NCBI GenBank assembly: GCA_964030785.1
Contig: OZ034967.1
Location: 47,101,033 to 47,165,032 of the forward strand
Length of the DNA stretch: 64,000 nucleotides
Direction of reading: 5' to 3'
Source of the DNA: Siderastrea siderea
Taxonomy: Eukaryota; Cnidaria; Anthozoa; Scleractinia; Rhizangiidae
The notes beneath the pieces were generated by a model that was given only the letters and a program-made list of their open reading frames with translations, had not been told where the DNA came from and did not search any database. Position numbers and translations under genes: made by a program. This document shows, piece by piece, positions 22,746 to 33,190 of the stretch. The first letter of the stretch is position 1. Every line of letters starts with the position of its first letter.

Positions 22746-23307
22746 AACTTAAGACTAGATCGAGTGTATACAAAGTAAAAACCCGCAAGTTCACTTTGGT
22801 TATGTAACGGCATTGTACGCCCACTCCCCGGACATTTAATTTAAGTTTTGTTTAATCTTTTTTTGATTACGTTTTGTTGCTGATAATTTACACGTGATTT
22901 TAGAGTAGTTATAGTTCCGCCCGAAACCGCATTTTAGTTAGTTGTCTTTGGTCCTGGTAGTAAACAGATCAGAAGTTTTCAGTGGAGTAAGTCGTAAGAA
23001 CACTGAAGGTTTTGGAATAAGATCCGCAAATCGGGACTGTTATGTAAGTAACTTTTTTTCTTTTAAGTGATTCTATTCTTCTCTAAGTTCAGATATTCCT
23101 CTCCATAGTTTAGATCACAATTTTGTTAAGTTTCAACCACGTGGCATGGCATTTGATTGCTGTTTGAAGCCTGCCAATACGGTTTTCGTTGATATTAGTT
23201 ACGTTTTTCATTAGTTTGTGAGCTATATACCTCGTTTATCGTTTAAGCGTTTTAGTAGTGTAATAATTTGATTTTTTGTTGATTGAGTATACTAGTTTTT
23301 GGTTTAA

Positions 23308-23925
23308 CTCTTTTCCGTCAAGAGTTGTATTTTCCCGACGTCGAAGTCGGGAACCATTCAGCCACTTGTGACGTCATCATTTTTGACGTCACCAGATTGT
23401 TTTGATAAGCAGCTAGCACAGCAAGGACAGATCCATCCATACGTGTGTCCATTTTGAATATCGACCAAATCCTGGCAGAGCTATACCAGAAAAACGTGTC
23501 CAATTTTGGCTGCAAAGTTGGTGGTAAAATAGGCCAAGTCACCTAGTTGATCAATGTTCCATTTCCAGGTTTTTAGAAGGACTGAGGCCAAAACTTTTCC
23601 AGTGGATAGAAAGGTGATAAAGGGTAGAAGATAAAGAGAAAAGAAAGGGAGAGAAAAAGGAAAGCAAAAGAAGCGAGAAAAAATTAGAAATGAATCAGCA
23701 AAAAAAAAAAAAAAAAAAAAAAACAAGTCCAAATTTTGGCTTATGCGCATGCCTGAAACCAAAATAATGTACAATTTTCAACAGAAGCTGGCTCAAAATT
23801 GAGCTAAAATGTAAGAAAACGCTTTTGTAGCAAAGTTTAGTGGCATTTGGCACCATAGCACTTCAAAAACCGCTTTAGCGGTAAAAAATGCGTTTTTCTA
23901 AGGGAAAAACGCTGACGGTAAAGAG
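23308..23925. mobile_element. 618-bp TTAA-flanked element nested in the solo LTR
   Basis: TTAA at 23,304-23,307 and 23,926-23,929 flanks inverted ends CTCTTTTCCGTCA and TGACGGTAAAGAG (one mismatch). TTAA duplication suggests a piggyBac-type non-autonomous element. It holds a purine-only tract and an A23 run (about 23,600-23,722). Confidence 0.65.
23600..23722 (+). repeat. Polypurine tract ending in A-run
   Basis: About 120 bases are almost entirely A and G on the plus strand and finish in 22-23 consecutive A. It lies inside the TTAA-flanked element, so it is not the tail of a processed transcript there. Confidence 0.6.
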
Positions 23926-24867
23926 TTAAACCTACGATTCTGCAATGGAATGTTTGGAATGTTAGCATATCTTTTACTAGATTTTAGCTTAGTTTTTCTT
24001 TGTATTACTATTTCAGTTTACTATATGATCTTGGATTCTTGGCTTCTTGTAATAAATCGATCAAGTTAATTCAAGTGACTGTCCGTAAAGTATATCCCCG
24101 CGATTCATAGTGCGTCGAAACTCTAACAAAGTTAGTTGTTGAAGCTTTGGGTGACGACCGCTACAGGTTACATAATCTCATAAAAGGGTATTTTGCTTCA
24201 ATTGCGTATTATCATACGGTGGATAGTGTCCACTATAGGGTTATCACTTGAAATGGATAAGAAGTATAAATTTTTTTCATCAAAACAAATTAAGACATTG
24301 ACGGTAATCAAAATTTTGTCCACTGTAAAATCTGTAATGATCTTAATACACTTGTCATATAATGATTCACACATTTCGTTTTGTTATATTCTTCAATGAC
24401 AGTCATTTTAATGAAGCGATTTTTGGATACCCAGCCACGTGGTTCACCTAATTAAAAGCCTAAACACTTTGTAAAAAGAGATTTAATAAGCATAATATAA
24501 ATTGCAATAAACAATGTCTTGGTAACACTACCCAACAGTTGTGTGCCCGCATTACTGGGTACAGAAACAGCAAGGAGTTGGCCTTTAAGTAATTATCACT
24601 TACTTAACTTATTTAGAGTTCGACAATTCCAATTTTCACCAAACATTTAAGTTTACACTGTCTTACACTGATGTAGATAGATAAGTAGTGAGCCTGATGG
24701 CCTTAATGGGGTTGATCCGTGTGTTCTATACGCACTGGTATTGCAATCACTGCCATTTCAACTGTAGCTACACTGGCGAGGACCTATTTAGTTTATCTAA
24801 ATCGTAACTGCATGGGGCTACAGAATTTGTTCTTTTAGTATTTTTGTACCCAATCTTTCGATCGGTC

Positions 24868-25220
24868 ATATTAGCAGAGCCCCAATGCTAAGCAAATTTG
24901 GTAACCTGTCGATCTGAGAAATTTTGTTGTGACATCAGCATACACCCGCTCGCCTGTACAGACTCTGGGGGAGGGCGAGGGGAGTCCTAAGACAACCCAA
25001 CGGGGGGTGGAGAATGCCATCTTTTCTTGGCGGGAAATCGCACAGTGCTTTTGGGCAACCGGCATTTTTCTTGGCAGGAAATCACATGACCACTGTCACT
25101 TTGAAAAAGAGGGTTTTTTTAAAAGCCTAGCTTGTTTAGCAAAACGATTCAGTTCGACAGAAGTGAAGTTTAGAACTCGAGAAAAAATATCAAATAACTG
25201 TAAATGGAAAGAAAGTTGTC
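24868..25220 (-). repeat. Dispersed repeat R1, copy 1
   Basis: The reverse complement matches 44,570-44,930: GCTAAGCAAATTTGGTAACC, CCCTCCCCCAGAG, TTTCTTGGCGGGAAATC, TTTTGGGCAACC, and CAGTTCGACAG...GAAGTTT occur in the same order. Family unknown, no protein, about 75% identity by eye. Confidence 0.65.
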
Positions 25221-25308
25221 TTTTTAGGAAAGCAAAAAGACCAAGTTACTCTAAAGACTTCATCTTTGTTGTCAGCTCTGTGCTGTGAACTGGGTCGGTA
25301 CAACACTT

Positions 25309-25645
25309 GAGTTCGCAGTCTTTCGCAGTGGCCCCAATCTCAAATATAGCAGAGCTAGAGCCTTCTGGTTTTTTCTGTCCACAACCATGGTTTTTGCGGC
25401 GGTCCAAACATGTTTTCCCAAGAAAAACACTCGTGTTTATCGTAATTAACACGGTAGCTTGCGTAACTCACGTAACATCAAATCGAGCTGAAGTACATTG
25501 CTTGAATTCACAGCCATTTGGCAATGGTTCGGACATCAAACATTGCAGAGCTAGTGCCTTCAGGTATTTTCTGTCTACAACAATGGTTTTTGCAGCAGTT
25601 CGAATACATTTCCTTAAGAAAAACACCCATGTTTATGTCAATCCA
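25309..25645. repeat. Diverged tandem duplication, unit about 195 bp
   Basis: Unit 1 (25,309-25,445) and unit 2 (25,503-25,640) share GCAGAGCTAG.GCCTTC.GG, TTTTCTGTC.ACAAC, ATGGTTTTTGC.GC.GT and AAGAAAAACAC. In unit 1 the minus strand reads as a cysteine-bearing frame (HGCGQKKPEG, KDCELKCC); unit 2 gives HCCRQKIPEG. Possibly two copies of one exon. Function unknown. Confidence 0.5.
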
Positions 25646-26286
25646 GCGGTGATCAGTAAACAACTGTTTAAGTATTAAGATATATTCCTGTAAATGTAAA
25701 TGTATTCCTGTAAATGTATGCACATGTTGTGTAGTGGTTAGCATTTTCCCTTTTCATCCTGTCGGTTTTAGCAGCTCGTCAGTTTGACCCTCAGTGGGAG
25801 CAATGTTTTTTTTCTTTTACGTTTTTTTTATTACTTAACAAAAATGAATAACTTCCAGCAATTAACAAAAAAGTGGGGCTCTGCTTTTAGGCTTTGCTAA
25901 ATCTATATATTATGTCCCAAGGATTTCAGTCTCCCCATGTTGAAAGAATTGACCTCTAAAGCTGAGTATTTGAATATTTTTAGAAAAGATTTGTTCACAG
26001 GGAGAGATAATACGCAAAAACTCTTTCTTATGTAAATGAATGAACTGCCCCTGTTTTAAATGGGCATGTAACCAAGCTTTCCTATGAGAACGCCTCTCTT
26101 CACTGATAACTTTTCTTCAACGCCAAATTATCCAAATGGAATCACTACATTTGAAATCTCTCATAAGTGACCACCTCTTTTATTTTACACTTTTTGTAGT
26201 GGCCTATCAAAGGTTCAAATGTATTAAGGTGGATGATTTTACAAAATTCAAAGAATGTACGGATGAAAGACAACAGGTTCACCTGT

Positions 26287-26816
26287 TCACCTACTTGTCG
26301 CAGCTAAACAGTTGACAGGTAGGGAGGACAAAGTACATTCCTTTGCACAAAACAGAGTATTATTCTGCATTGCCCAAAACCAATGGAGCAGGAACATTTG
26401 TTGAGGTAACACTATGATTTGGATGCAAACAAAACCATCTTTGATTTTTTGTCCATGAAGGACCGTTCTGCTTGCGTCCACTATGCCCACAGCTGCCATT
26501 TGTCCATTTAACATATATGCCGCTCTCCCATTGCCTGCTCCACTACCAGCACCTGTAATGCTGGCACTCCCACCACTGTCCACTACACCACTGTTATTCT
26601 TTTTCCCTCCGCTTATACCTGTCACACTACCACACACTCCAACTACACCAGCGTCAGACACCTTACAATTTGCACCACCTGCACCAGCCCCGGACACCCT
26701 GCTAATTGCAGCACCTACACCAGCCCCGGACACCCTACCATTTGCACCACCTACAGCAGCCCCAGACACCCTACCATTTGCAGCACCTACAGCCCTGGAT
26801 GAACAATAACAACACT
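26287..26816 (-). repeat. Gly/Ala-rich minisatellite frame at the PLE end
   Basis: From about 26,540 to 26,800 a unit of about 51 bp with an internal half-unit is repeated four to five times. The minus-strand frame gives GANGRVSGAAVG, GAAISRVSGAGAG and similar. The frame is open for 213 codons together with the adjoining PLE terminal sequence. I regard the frame as a consequence of repeat length being a multiple of three, not as a known protein. Confidence 0.6.
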
Positions 26817-28176
26817 CATAATTTGGTAAATTGTGATCGTCCGGGTGAGTGTAGTCCTGAGAAGGACTGTTTGAGGTGACATTGAGTGACGTTTCGACAA
26901 CCTGAGCGGAAGGCATCATCAGAGTCAAGTGAACTGTGAATCGTCAGTAGATGTTTAAGTCTCTGGTGGTTGTCCTGATTGGTCGACGATCTCGTGATGT
27001 TATTGGTCGTCTGTCAGTTAAGCCGTGATGTTATTGGCTGTGAAGACTGTTAAACGTGATTGGTGCGTTTCGATCCGTCTTTTGTTAGTCAAATGTCCGT
27101 TGGTCTATTGTTAGTCAAATAAGTCGGTTTGTCTATTGTTTGTCTGTCTTGTTATTGCCGGCAATCAGTCGTTTGTAAGGTGCAGGTAGCTGTTGGCAAC
27201 GGTTCAGTGGTGTTTGTTCTAAGTTAGCAAACCAGCTTTCCAGAGTGATTTGTTGATAGTAGTCCGTACTGTAGGTAACGCATTCAGCAGAGTCCCAGTC
27301 GATTCTGTGGTTTGTTTTTAAATGGTGCTCAGCAATGTGATTGTTGATATCACCATTTCTAGTCGCTCGTTTGTGTTCAGTCAGTCGGACGTTCAGATTT
27401 CTGCCTGTCTCACCAATATAAGTGGCCTGGCAGTCGTCTTTGTCTTTAATGTTCGTCAGTAGCTGTCGTAAAGTAGTGAGAGGTTTGTGAGAAACGCGGA
27501 TGTTGTAGGGTTGTAGGATTGGTGCAATAGTTTCAGAAGTCCCTTTGTTGTAAGGTATGGTTGCAGTAGTGACAGGTGTCGCGTTAGTGTTCGTAGCATT
27601 TGGTTTGGAGTTTCTGTAAGTGTTATGTCTAATAAAGTCCCGCTTGTAATTGTCCTTGTTGAAAACGTTCTCTAAGTACTTGATTTCGCCCATTAAGCTG
27701 TCAGGTGAGTCACAAACTAGTTGCACGCATCTTGTCAGGGTCAGTATACTCGTAGCTTTGTGAGAAGTTGGGTTGTAAGATGATTGGTCGAGTAGTCTGT
27801 CGGTATGTGTCGGTTTTCTGTAAATTGTCGTCCGTAGTTGGTTATTGTCGCGGGTAACTAAGCAGTCTAGAAAAGGTATTACCATTTTCCTCGATCTCCT
27901 TAGTAAACTGTATGTCGGCGTTTTGTCCGTTGAGGTGTTCGTGAAAATCGTCGATTTCGTCTTTGTGTACGGCTGTAAAGGTATCGTCAACGTACCGTAG
28001 CCAGAGTGGTAGCGTTCGTTTGTAAGTTGCGAGGGCTCGTTCCTCAATGTTTTGCATAACGATTTCTGCAACAACAACGGAAACTGGTGAGCCCATAGCT
28101 GTTCCGTGCAACTGTTTGTAGTGCTTGCCGTTGTACTGAAAATACGTAGAAGTAAGACAAAGGTTATGCAAAACAT
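26817..28176 (-). mobile_element. Penelope-like element, minus arm of inverted pair
   Basis: PLE with RT and GIY-YIG nuclease, minus strand. First frame (28,171-27,842): FQYNGKHYKQLHGTAMGSPVS, then LWLRYVDDTFTAVH with an intact YVDD catalytic pair. A 2-nt deletion near 27,878 shifts frame to FLDCLVTRDNNQ, YRKPTHTDRLLDQSSYNP and FIRHNTYRNSKPN. The nuclease block reads CQATYIGETGRNLNVRLTEHKRA. A 45-nt in-frame deletion removes the segment before CQATYIGETGR that the plus arm keeps (EPSDRRGAVYKIKCC), so the first half of the GIY-YIG signature and a cysteine pair are missing. The untranslated end with its hammerhead-like motif runs to 26,817. Confidence 0.85.
26870..26930 (-). ncRNA. Hammerhead-ribozyme-like motif at PLE end (3)
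   Basis: Minus strand: CTGATGA (26,916-26,922), one extra base, stem II built as GCC/GUC outer and CC/GG inner pairs around GCUCA, then GAAAC and a short loop ending CUC instead of GUC. Nearly the same as the motif at 29,342-29,392 in the opposite arm, with a change at the base expected to pair next to the cleavage site. Confidence 0.5.
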
Positions 28177-29453
28177 CGAGGAACGAGCCCTCGCAACTTA
28201 CAAACGAACACTACCACTCTGGCTACATTACGTTGACGATACCTTTACAGCTGTACACAGAGACGAAATCGACGATTTTCACGAACACCTCAACGGACAA
28301 AACGCTGACATACAGTTTACTAAGGAGATCGAGGAAAATGGTAAAATACCTTTTCTAGACTGCTTAGTTACCCACGACAATAACCAACTACGGACGACAA
28401 TTTACAGAAAACCGACACATACCGAGAGACTACTCGACCAATCATCTTACAACCCAACTTCTCACAAAGCTATGACTATACGGACCCTGACAAGACGCGC
28501 GCAACTAGTTTGTGACTCACCTGACAGCTTAATGGGCGAAATCAAGTACTTAGACAACGTTTTCAACAAGAGCAATTACAAGCGGGACTTTATTAGACAT
28601 AACACTTAACAGAAACTCCGAACCAAACGCTACGAACACTAACGCGACACCTGTCGCTACTGCAACCATACCTTACATCAAAGGGACTTCTGAAACTATC
28701 GCACGAATCCTACAACCCTACAACATCCGCGTTGCTCACAAACCTATCACTACTTTACGACAGCTACTGATGAACGTTAAAGACAAAGACGAACCGAGCG
28801 ACAGACGGGGAGCAGTTTATAAAATCAAATGCTGCGACTGCCAGGCCACTTATATTGGTGAGACCGGCAGAAATCTGAACGTCCGACTGACTGAACACAA
28901 ACGAGCGACTAGAAATGGTGATATCAACAATCACATTGCTGAGCACCATTTAAAAACAAACCACAGAATCGACTGGGACTCTGCTGAATGCGTCACCTAC
29001 AGTACGGACTATCAACAAATCACTCTGGAAAGCTGGTTTGCTAACTTAGAACAAACACCACTGAACCATTGCCAACAGCTACCTGCACTTTACAAATGAC
29101 TGATTGCCGACAATAACAAGACAGACAAACAATAGACAAACCGACTTATTTGACTAACAATAGACCAACGAACATTTGACTAACAAAAGACGGATCGAAA
29201 CGTACCAATCACGTTTAACAGTCTTCACAGCCAATAACATCACGGCTTAACTGACAGACGACCAGTAACATCACGAGATGGTCGACCAATCAGGACAACG
29301 ACCAGAGACTTAAAACATCTACTGAGGATTCACAGTTCACTTGACTCTGATGATGACTTCTGCTCAGGTTGTCGAAACGTCTGTCAATGTCACCTCAAAC
29401 AGTCCTTCTCAGGACTACACTCACCCAGACGATCACAATTTACCGAATTATGA
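28161..29453 (+). mobile_element. Penelope-like element, plus arm of inverted pair
   Basis: Truncated PLE that begins inside the RT at VMQNIEERALATYKRTLPLW, just before the catalytic LHYVDDTFTAVHRDE. IPFLDCLVTHDNNQ follows without the frameshift of the other arm. An extra A near 28,608 ends the frame after FIRHNT. The nuclease frame (28,770-29,099) keeps GAVYKIKCC and CQATYIGETGRNLNVRLTEH, then HHLKTNHRIDWDSAECV, ending in TGA at 29,097-29,099. The 3' region continues to 29,453 and includes a hammerhead-like motif. Nucleotide identity to the minus arm is very high, so the inverted pair is young or recently converted. Confidence 0.85.
29342..29392 (+). ncRNA. Hammerhead-ribozyme-like motif at PLE end (4), best match
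   Basis: CTGATGA at 29,347-29,353; stem II GAC/GUC with inner pairs; GAAAC at 29,374-29,378; four-base loop GTCT; then GTC at 29,383-29,385 as predicted cleavage site. The two-base-pair stem III (AC with GU) is the minimal form described for PLE hammerheads. Stem I can form from TGAC(T) 29,342-29,346 with A..GTCA 29,386-29,392 with a 2-nt bulge. The single extra base after CUGAUGA is atypical. Confidence 0.55.
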
Positions 29454-30430
29454 TATGATTCCTGGGTTCAAACCATTTACAGTAATAACAACACTGTGGT
29501 GCAGTGTTCATGGATTGTTTAATTCACCGTAATAACATTATAAAATGATATGTGGTGTTAGGAAACCCATTCAAGTATGGCCGTGTAAGACAGATAAACA
29601 AGGGACTGCTTAAAGGTGGCTGTGACCGCTGAATACAGGTGACTGTTTAATACAGAAAGCAAATGCAAATTTGGAATAGGAAAAAATTTGGGATTTTGAA
29701 AAGTGGCCGCTTAATACAGGGCCGTTAAATACAGGTTCGACTGTGGTCAATAGTTTAGACATAGGAAATTTAATTATTGATGAATTGAATATTCTACTTT
29801 ACTGTCACATTGACATAGTCTGCTGAACATGAGTTTAAGTTTTGATTTATCAGGACGTAAGAAAAGTTTTAGTTGCAGAGGACCAGTGCTTTTTGTACAA
29901 AAATTATTCATCTTTCCGCTGATCGAGGAACCAACGCAACTGTGTGTGGCCACCCAGGCCTTCAGCTGGAAATTGAAAAGTGGACATCCTGTAAGCATAA
30001 ATGTTCTCCATAACTTAAAATAAGAAAATTAGAAACATTTTCCGTGGATTTCATTTTCTTCAAAATGTGGGTGTCCAGAAGATACCTGGACACCCTTGAG
30101 GCTAAATGCTTGGGGCCACCAGCAGTAAGTTGTAAGAAAATGTAAATTTACATGAGAACAGAAAAAAGTTATGGAAAAAATTGACAACTTAATGTTTAAT
30201 CAATTGTGAAAAGGAAGGAAATCACAGGAACATGGTATACTGGTACATGTGGTCAATAAGCATTATATATTAATTCCCTACATTCCATCATCTTTCTTTG
30301 CTGCGTAGGATGAGTTCTTTTCATTTTCTTTAACTTTTCCCAGTCAAAGGTCTTTGTTGTGATGGGTGGAGCACACTGTCTGCATTTTAGACTTGCTCTT
30401 AAGTTCAGCCCACCACATGAAGTACATTTC
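29454..30430. other. No gene; short repeat-like phrases
   Basis: 29,600-29,745 contains phrases typical of small TIR elements (GACCGCTGAATACAGGTGAC, GTGGCCGCTTAATACAGG, TTAAATACAGGTTCGACTG), a decayed MITE without clear ends. The rest holds nothing recognisable. Confidence 0.35.
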
Positions 30431-32170
30431 TGAAAACGGAATTAACAAAGACAATGTTGCAGCATGTGATCAGGAAGTAAAATAATAATAATAAGGTCAT
30501 CGACGTGTATGATGTCTTGCATGTATTTCATATGGCTGTTGAATGAAATGAATGTCTTATAAATCTCACCTGTCTTCGATTCGTTCCTCCTCCCTTTTCC
30601 TCTTAATAGCACCCAGCACAGTTGGATTGCTGTCTGCTTGGTATTCTTCATGGGGCTTCTGGCATATTTTTTGTCTCGTTTTTTGACTGCCACTGTGATC
30701 AAAGACATCTCCTCTTCTACCACCAACGTGTCATTTGTTTCACAGTTCGAGTCACTGGAACTGCTGCTTTTGTATTCTTCGTCAATGGTGGGGGCTTGTT
30801 TGCTTGTGCTAACGCTTTCATTTATGAAGGACCTCACTTCTTGTGGCTCCCCAGTTTCTTGTTTTAATAGAGTTCCTGAGTTATGTGCAAGTTGATCAAT
30901 GATTCCACTGGTGCCATGAAATTGCCGTTTCAAGTGGCTGATCATTGCTAAAAAAAAAAAGAATAAGGGGGCCATGTTTACGAACCTTGTCAGAGAATTG
31001 CGGTCATTTCGCCTGGAAGTCAATTCGTCCAACGGTGGTTCACCCGAAATGAAAGATGTTTCGTTCTGTTACAGGGCTAAACATTAACGTCATTGCTTGG
31101 TCGCCACTCGGGCCAGTATCCCTGAATTCTTAGTGGCCCAGGCCAAAATGAAGTAGCCCTCAAATTTCCACTACTAACACAAAAAATTTAAACTATTTTT
31201 TCTCGAATAAATGCCTCATGGCCGTTTGAGCCCATGTTTTTTAGTAAGGTGTTTGACTGAAATGCCAAAAGAAATTTGCTTGATCTTAACTTTGTTTTGA
31301 AAGCTCACATTTGCCAATGTACTGTCGAGAAATTGGTAAAATTGTTATAATAATAAAAACTCTGTTCAGTCTGTGTTGGGGGACATTCGTCTTGTTCTTG
31401 TTTGCTCTTTCCTTCACCTGTAGGTTCTGACTTGATCCTTAAACTCCCCCCAAAAAACTGGACCATTATTTTCCAAATACGGACAAAACGATGTTGTCAA
31501 CATCTATAAACTTTAGCATCACGATTCTCAGTTTCTTTTGATTGCTTTTAAATTCAGGTGAAAAGTAAGTCTATTATATCGAGCAGCAGTGAGTGATTTT
31601 GCCAATATTCATGTCTGAAAACGTACCACATTGAACTCTGAGTATGTCTGGATTCTCGTGTCAGTAAAATCAAAATGGCGTCTACGTATCGGAGCGATCT
31701 AAAAACTCGATCACGAACAAGTTTGAATTTTGCGCTTTAAAACTAAACTTTTACTACAGTTGATGAACGTAGAGTCGAGGAAAAATAAGAAAGGTACTCC
31801 AGTGAAAGAAGATTTTATTTTATTGTTAGTGCTACCCCTTTCATACTTCTAAAAATCGTAGTGACCCTTTGGGCGATCAAATCTCCCTTGACACTTTTTA
31901 TAATCGCCACGGGCAACCGTGCGACCGCCAAGTTTTGACCCTGGATTATCAAAGATGTTTCGCCCGAAACATTTCCCCCGGGATATCTAAGGATTCACAT
32001 ACAGAAATACAACTACTACACGTGATGCAATACACGAAATGTCAAGTAGCCACTTTTTAGTGATTACTATATTATATTTATCATATTTACATTATTTTTA
32101 ATCTCACAGCGCACCTTAACCTTATATTTACAATTAAGTATAAAACAAATTCAATTTAAGAATCATCTAT

Positions 32171-32347
32171 CTAATTTCCTCTAACCGGTCCATTAATGTA
32201 GGGACATGCCTTCACAAGCTCCGTGGCTGTCTTGATGTTCTTGGCATAGTCCTCCCACAGAGCAAAAATCTTGGCTGTTGGAAGGTTGTTGATTGCTTGG
32301 AAGAGAGGCGCTGTACTGGTTGAAAGATGCTGTTTCGTCAATGAAGT
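32171..32347 (-). pseudogene. Terminal exon fragment inside the TIR element
   Basis: Minus-strand exon with acceptor TTCTTCCAG just upstream (32,348-32,356) and stop TAG at 32,171-32,173. It gives 58 residues, including PLFQAINNLPTAKIFALWEDY and TATELVKACPYINGP. The sequence looks like real protein, but I do not recognise the family. No other exon is visible upstream before the element end. It could be the last exon of the parent transposase or a captured gene piece. Confidence 0.45.
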
Positions 32348-32404
32348 CTGGAAGAAGTAATATAGAAAAAGGTGGTAGATGACTTAACAGAACACAGCAT
32401 AAGT

Positions 32405-32463
32405 AAACATGTCATAACATAACAACATAACATAACATAACAACATAACATAACATAACATTG
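32405..32463. repeat. AACAT/CATAA microsatellite
   Basis: About ten copies of the pentamer AACAT with occasional AAC inserts. Confidence 0.8.
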
Positions 32464-32542
32464 TCAACCCGGATCTAAAGAATAATGAAACAAGTAAATG
32501 CATCTCAAACGATGCAGAGAATCATACATACTGAATTTATGT

Positions 32543-32725
32543 GCGAAGTAAACAGCACACATCAAGTACATGAATCTGTTTTAATTGTTTTGTACATGTC
32601 CGAAGTAAACAGTGCACATCAAGTATGTGAATCTTCTTTATTTAATTGTTTCGTACATGTCCGAAGTAAACAGCGCACATCAAGTACGTCAATCTTTTTT
32701 AAATTTGTTTCTTACAATGTCACAG
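32543..32725. repeat. Tandem repeat, about 60 bp x 3
   Basis: Three units share CGAAGTAAACAG.GCACATC and AAGTA.GTGAATCT, followed by TTTTAATTGTTT.GTACATGTC. The plus-strand frame shows the repeated phrase SEVNSAHQV. Confidence 0.75.
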
Positions 32726-33119
32726 CTAGAAGTATTATTTCAGAATGTAACTTTGTGGGGCAACGTATGTACGATCACCAGACAATGTGGAAGGCAAGTC
32801 TGAAAGAAAGAAAATTAGTGTTCAGATTAGTATTGCAATGTCAATTTTCATTGATTCTGATACATTGGGCGAGACATCTTTAACAGTCGGGCAAAACATC
32901 TTTCATTTTGGTCGAATTGACTTCCACACGAAACGACCAGCTTCCTTGTCAGGGAGGTGTATTGGTGTATGGCAAGTGAAGTTCTCTTCTGATTCACCAC
33001 ACAGCCTTGGCATCAACCGCAGGTAACTTCTTGTGAGTAGTTCTGCCAAATCAATCTCTGTCAGTTATGACATCGCTTGTCAAAAGACGGACGGCAGTGG
33101 CTAGAAGAAAAAAGTGGTA

Positions 33120-33190
33120 GAAGTATTCTGAGGGAAAATATGGCTTCCCAATTGGCAGACGAGGAACAGGTTTGGAAGTGCACGGTCTTT
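33120..33190. other. Preserved empty site of ISL2EU copy B
   Basis: GAAGTATTCTGAGG...ATGGCTTC is followed directly by AT and TGGCAGAC...GAGGAACAGG. In the paralogue the same two halves flank the 4.96 kb transposon (15,466-15,500 and 20,463-20,490). Single AT at 33,151-33,152. Confidence 0.85.

Larger units (their letters stand above)
22803..24165. mobile_element. Solo LTR with 5-bp target duplication
   Basis: Starts TGTAACGG and ends CGCTACA (TG...CA ends). The 5-bp flanks are identical: GGTTA at 22,798-22,802 and GGTTA at 24,166-24,170. An AATAAA-type signal (AATAAATCG) lies near 24,050. No internal coding region and no second LTR are adjacent, so it is a solo LTR. Length without the nested element is about 740 bp. 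Orientation is plus if AATAAA is the polyadenylation signal. The superfamily (Gypsy or BEL) cannot be told. Confidence 0.8.
30994..32943. mobile_element. 1.95 kb TIR element inserted in CACTA copy 2 (MULE- or hAT-like)
   Basis: The repeat CCTTGTCAG flanks it (30,985-30,993 and 32,944-32,952), extendable to CCTTGTCAGAGA/CCTTGTCAGGGA. Inverted termini share GGTC.TTTCG and TGGAAGTCAATTCG (left 31,002-31,027; right 32,912-32,938 in reverse), followed by ATGAAAGATGTTT. CACTA copy 1 shows the uninterrupted target (TTGGTCAGGGAGGTG). A 9-bp duplication would suit a Mutator-like element. Coding content is limited to one terminal exon (32,171-32,347). Confidence 0.7.

Noticed and set aside
23640..23725. 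A-run as the tail of a processed retrocopy or SINE
   Set aside because: The A-run is internal to a TTAA-flanked element with matching inverted ends, and no target duplication frames it.
26483..26809. Proline/alanine-rich plus-strand frame
   Set aside because: It is the complement of the Gly/Ala minisatellite and has no independent support.
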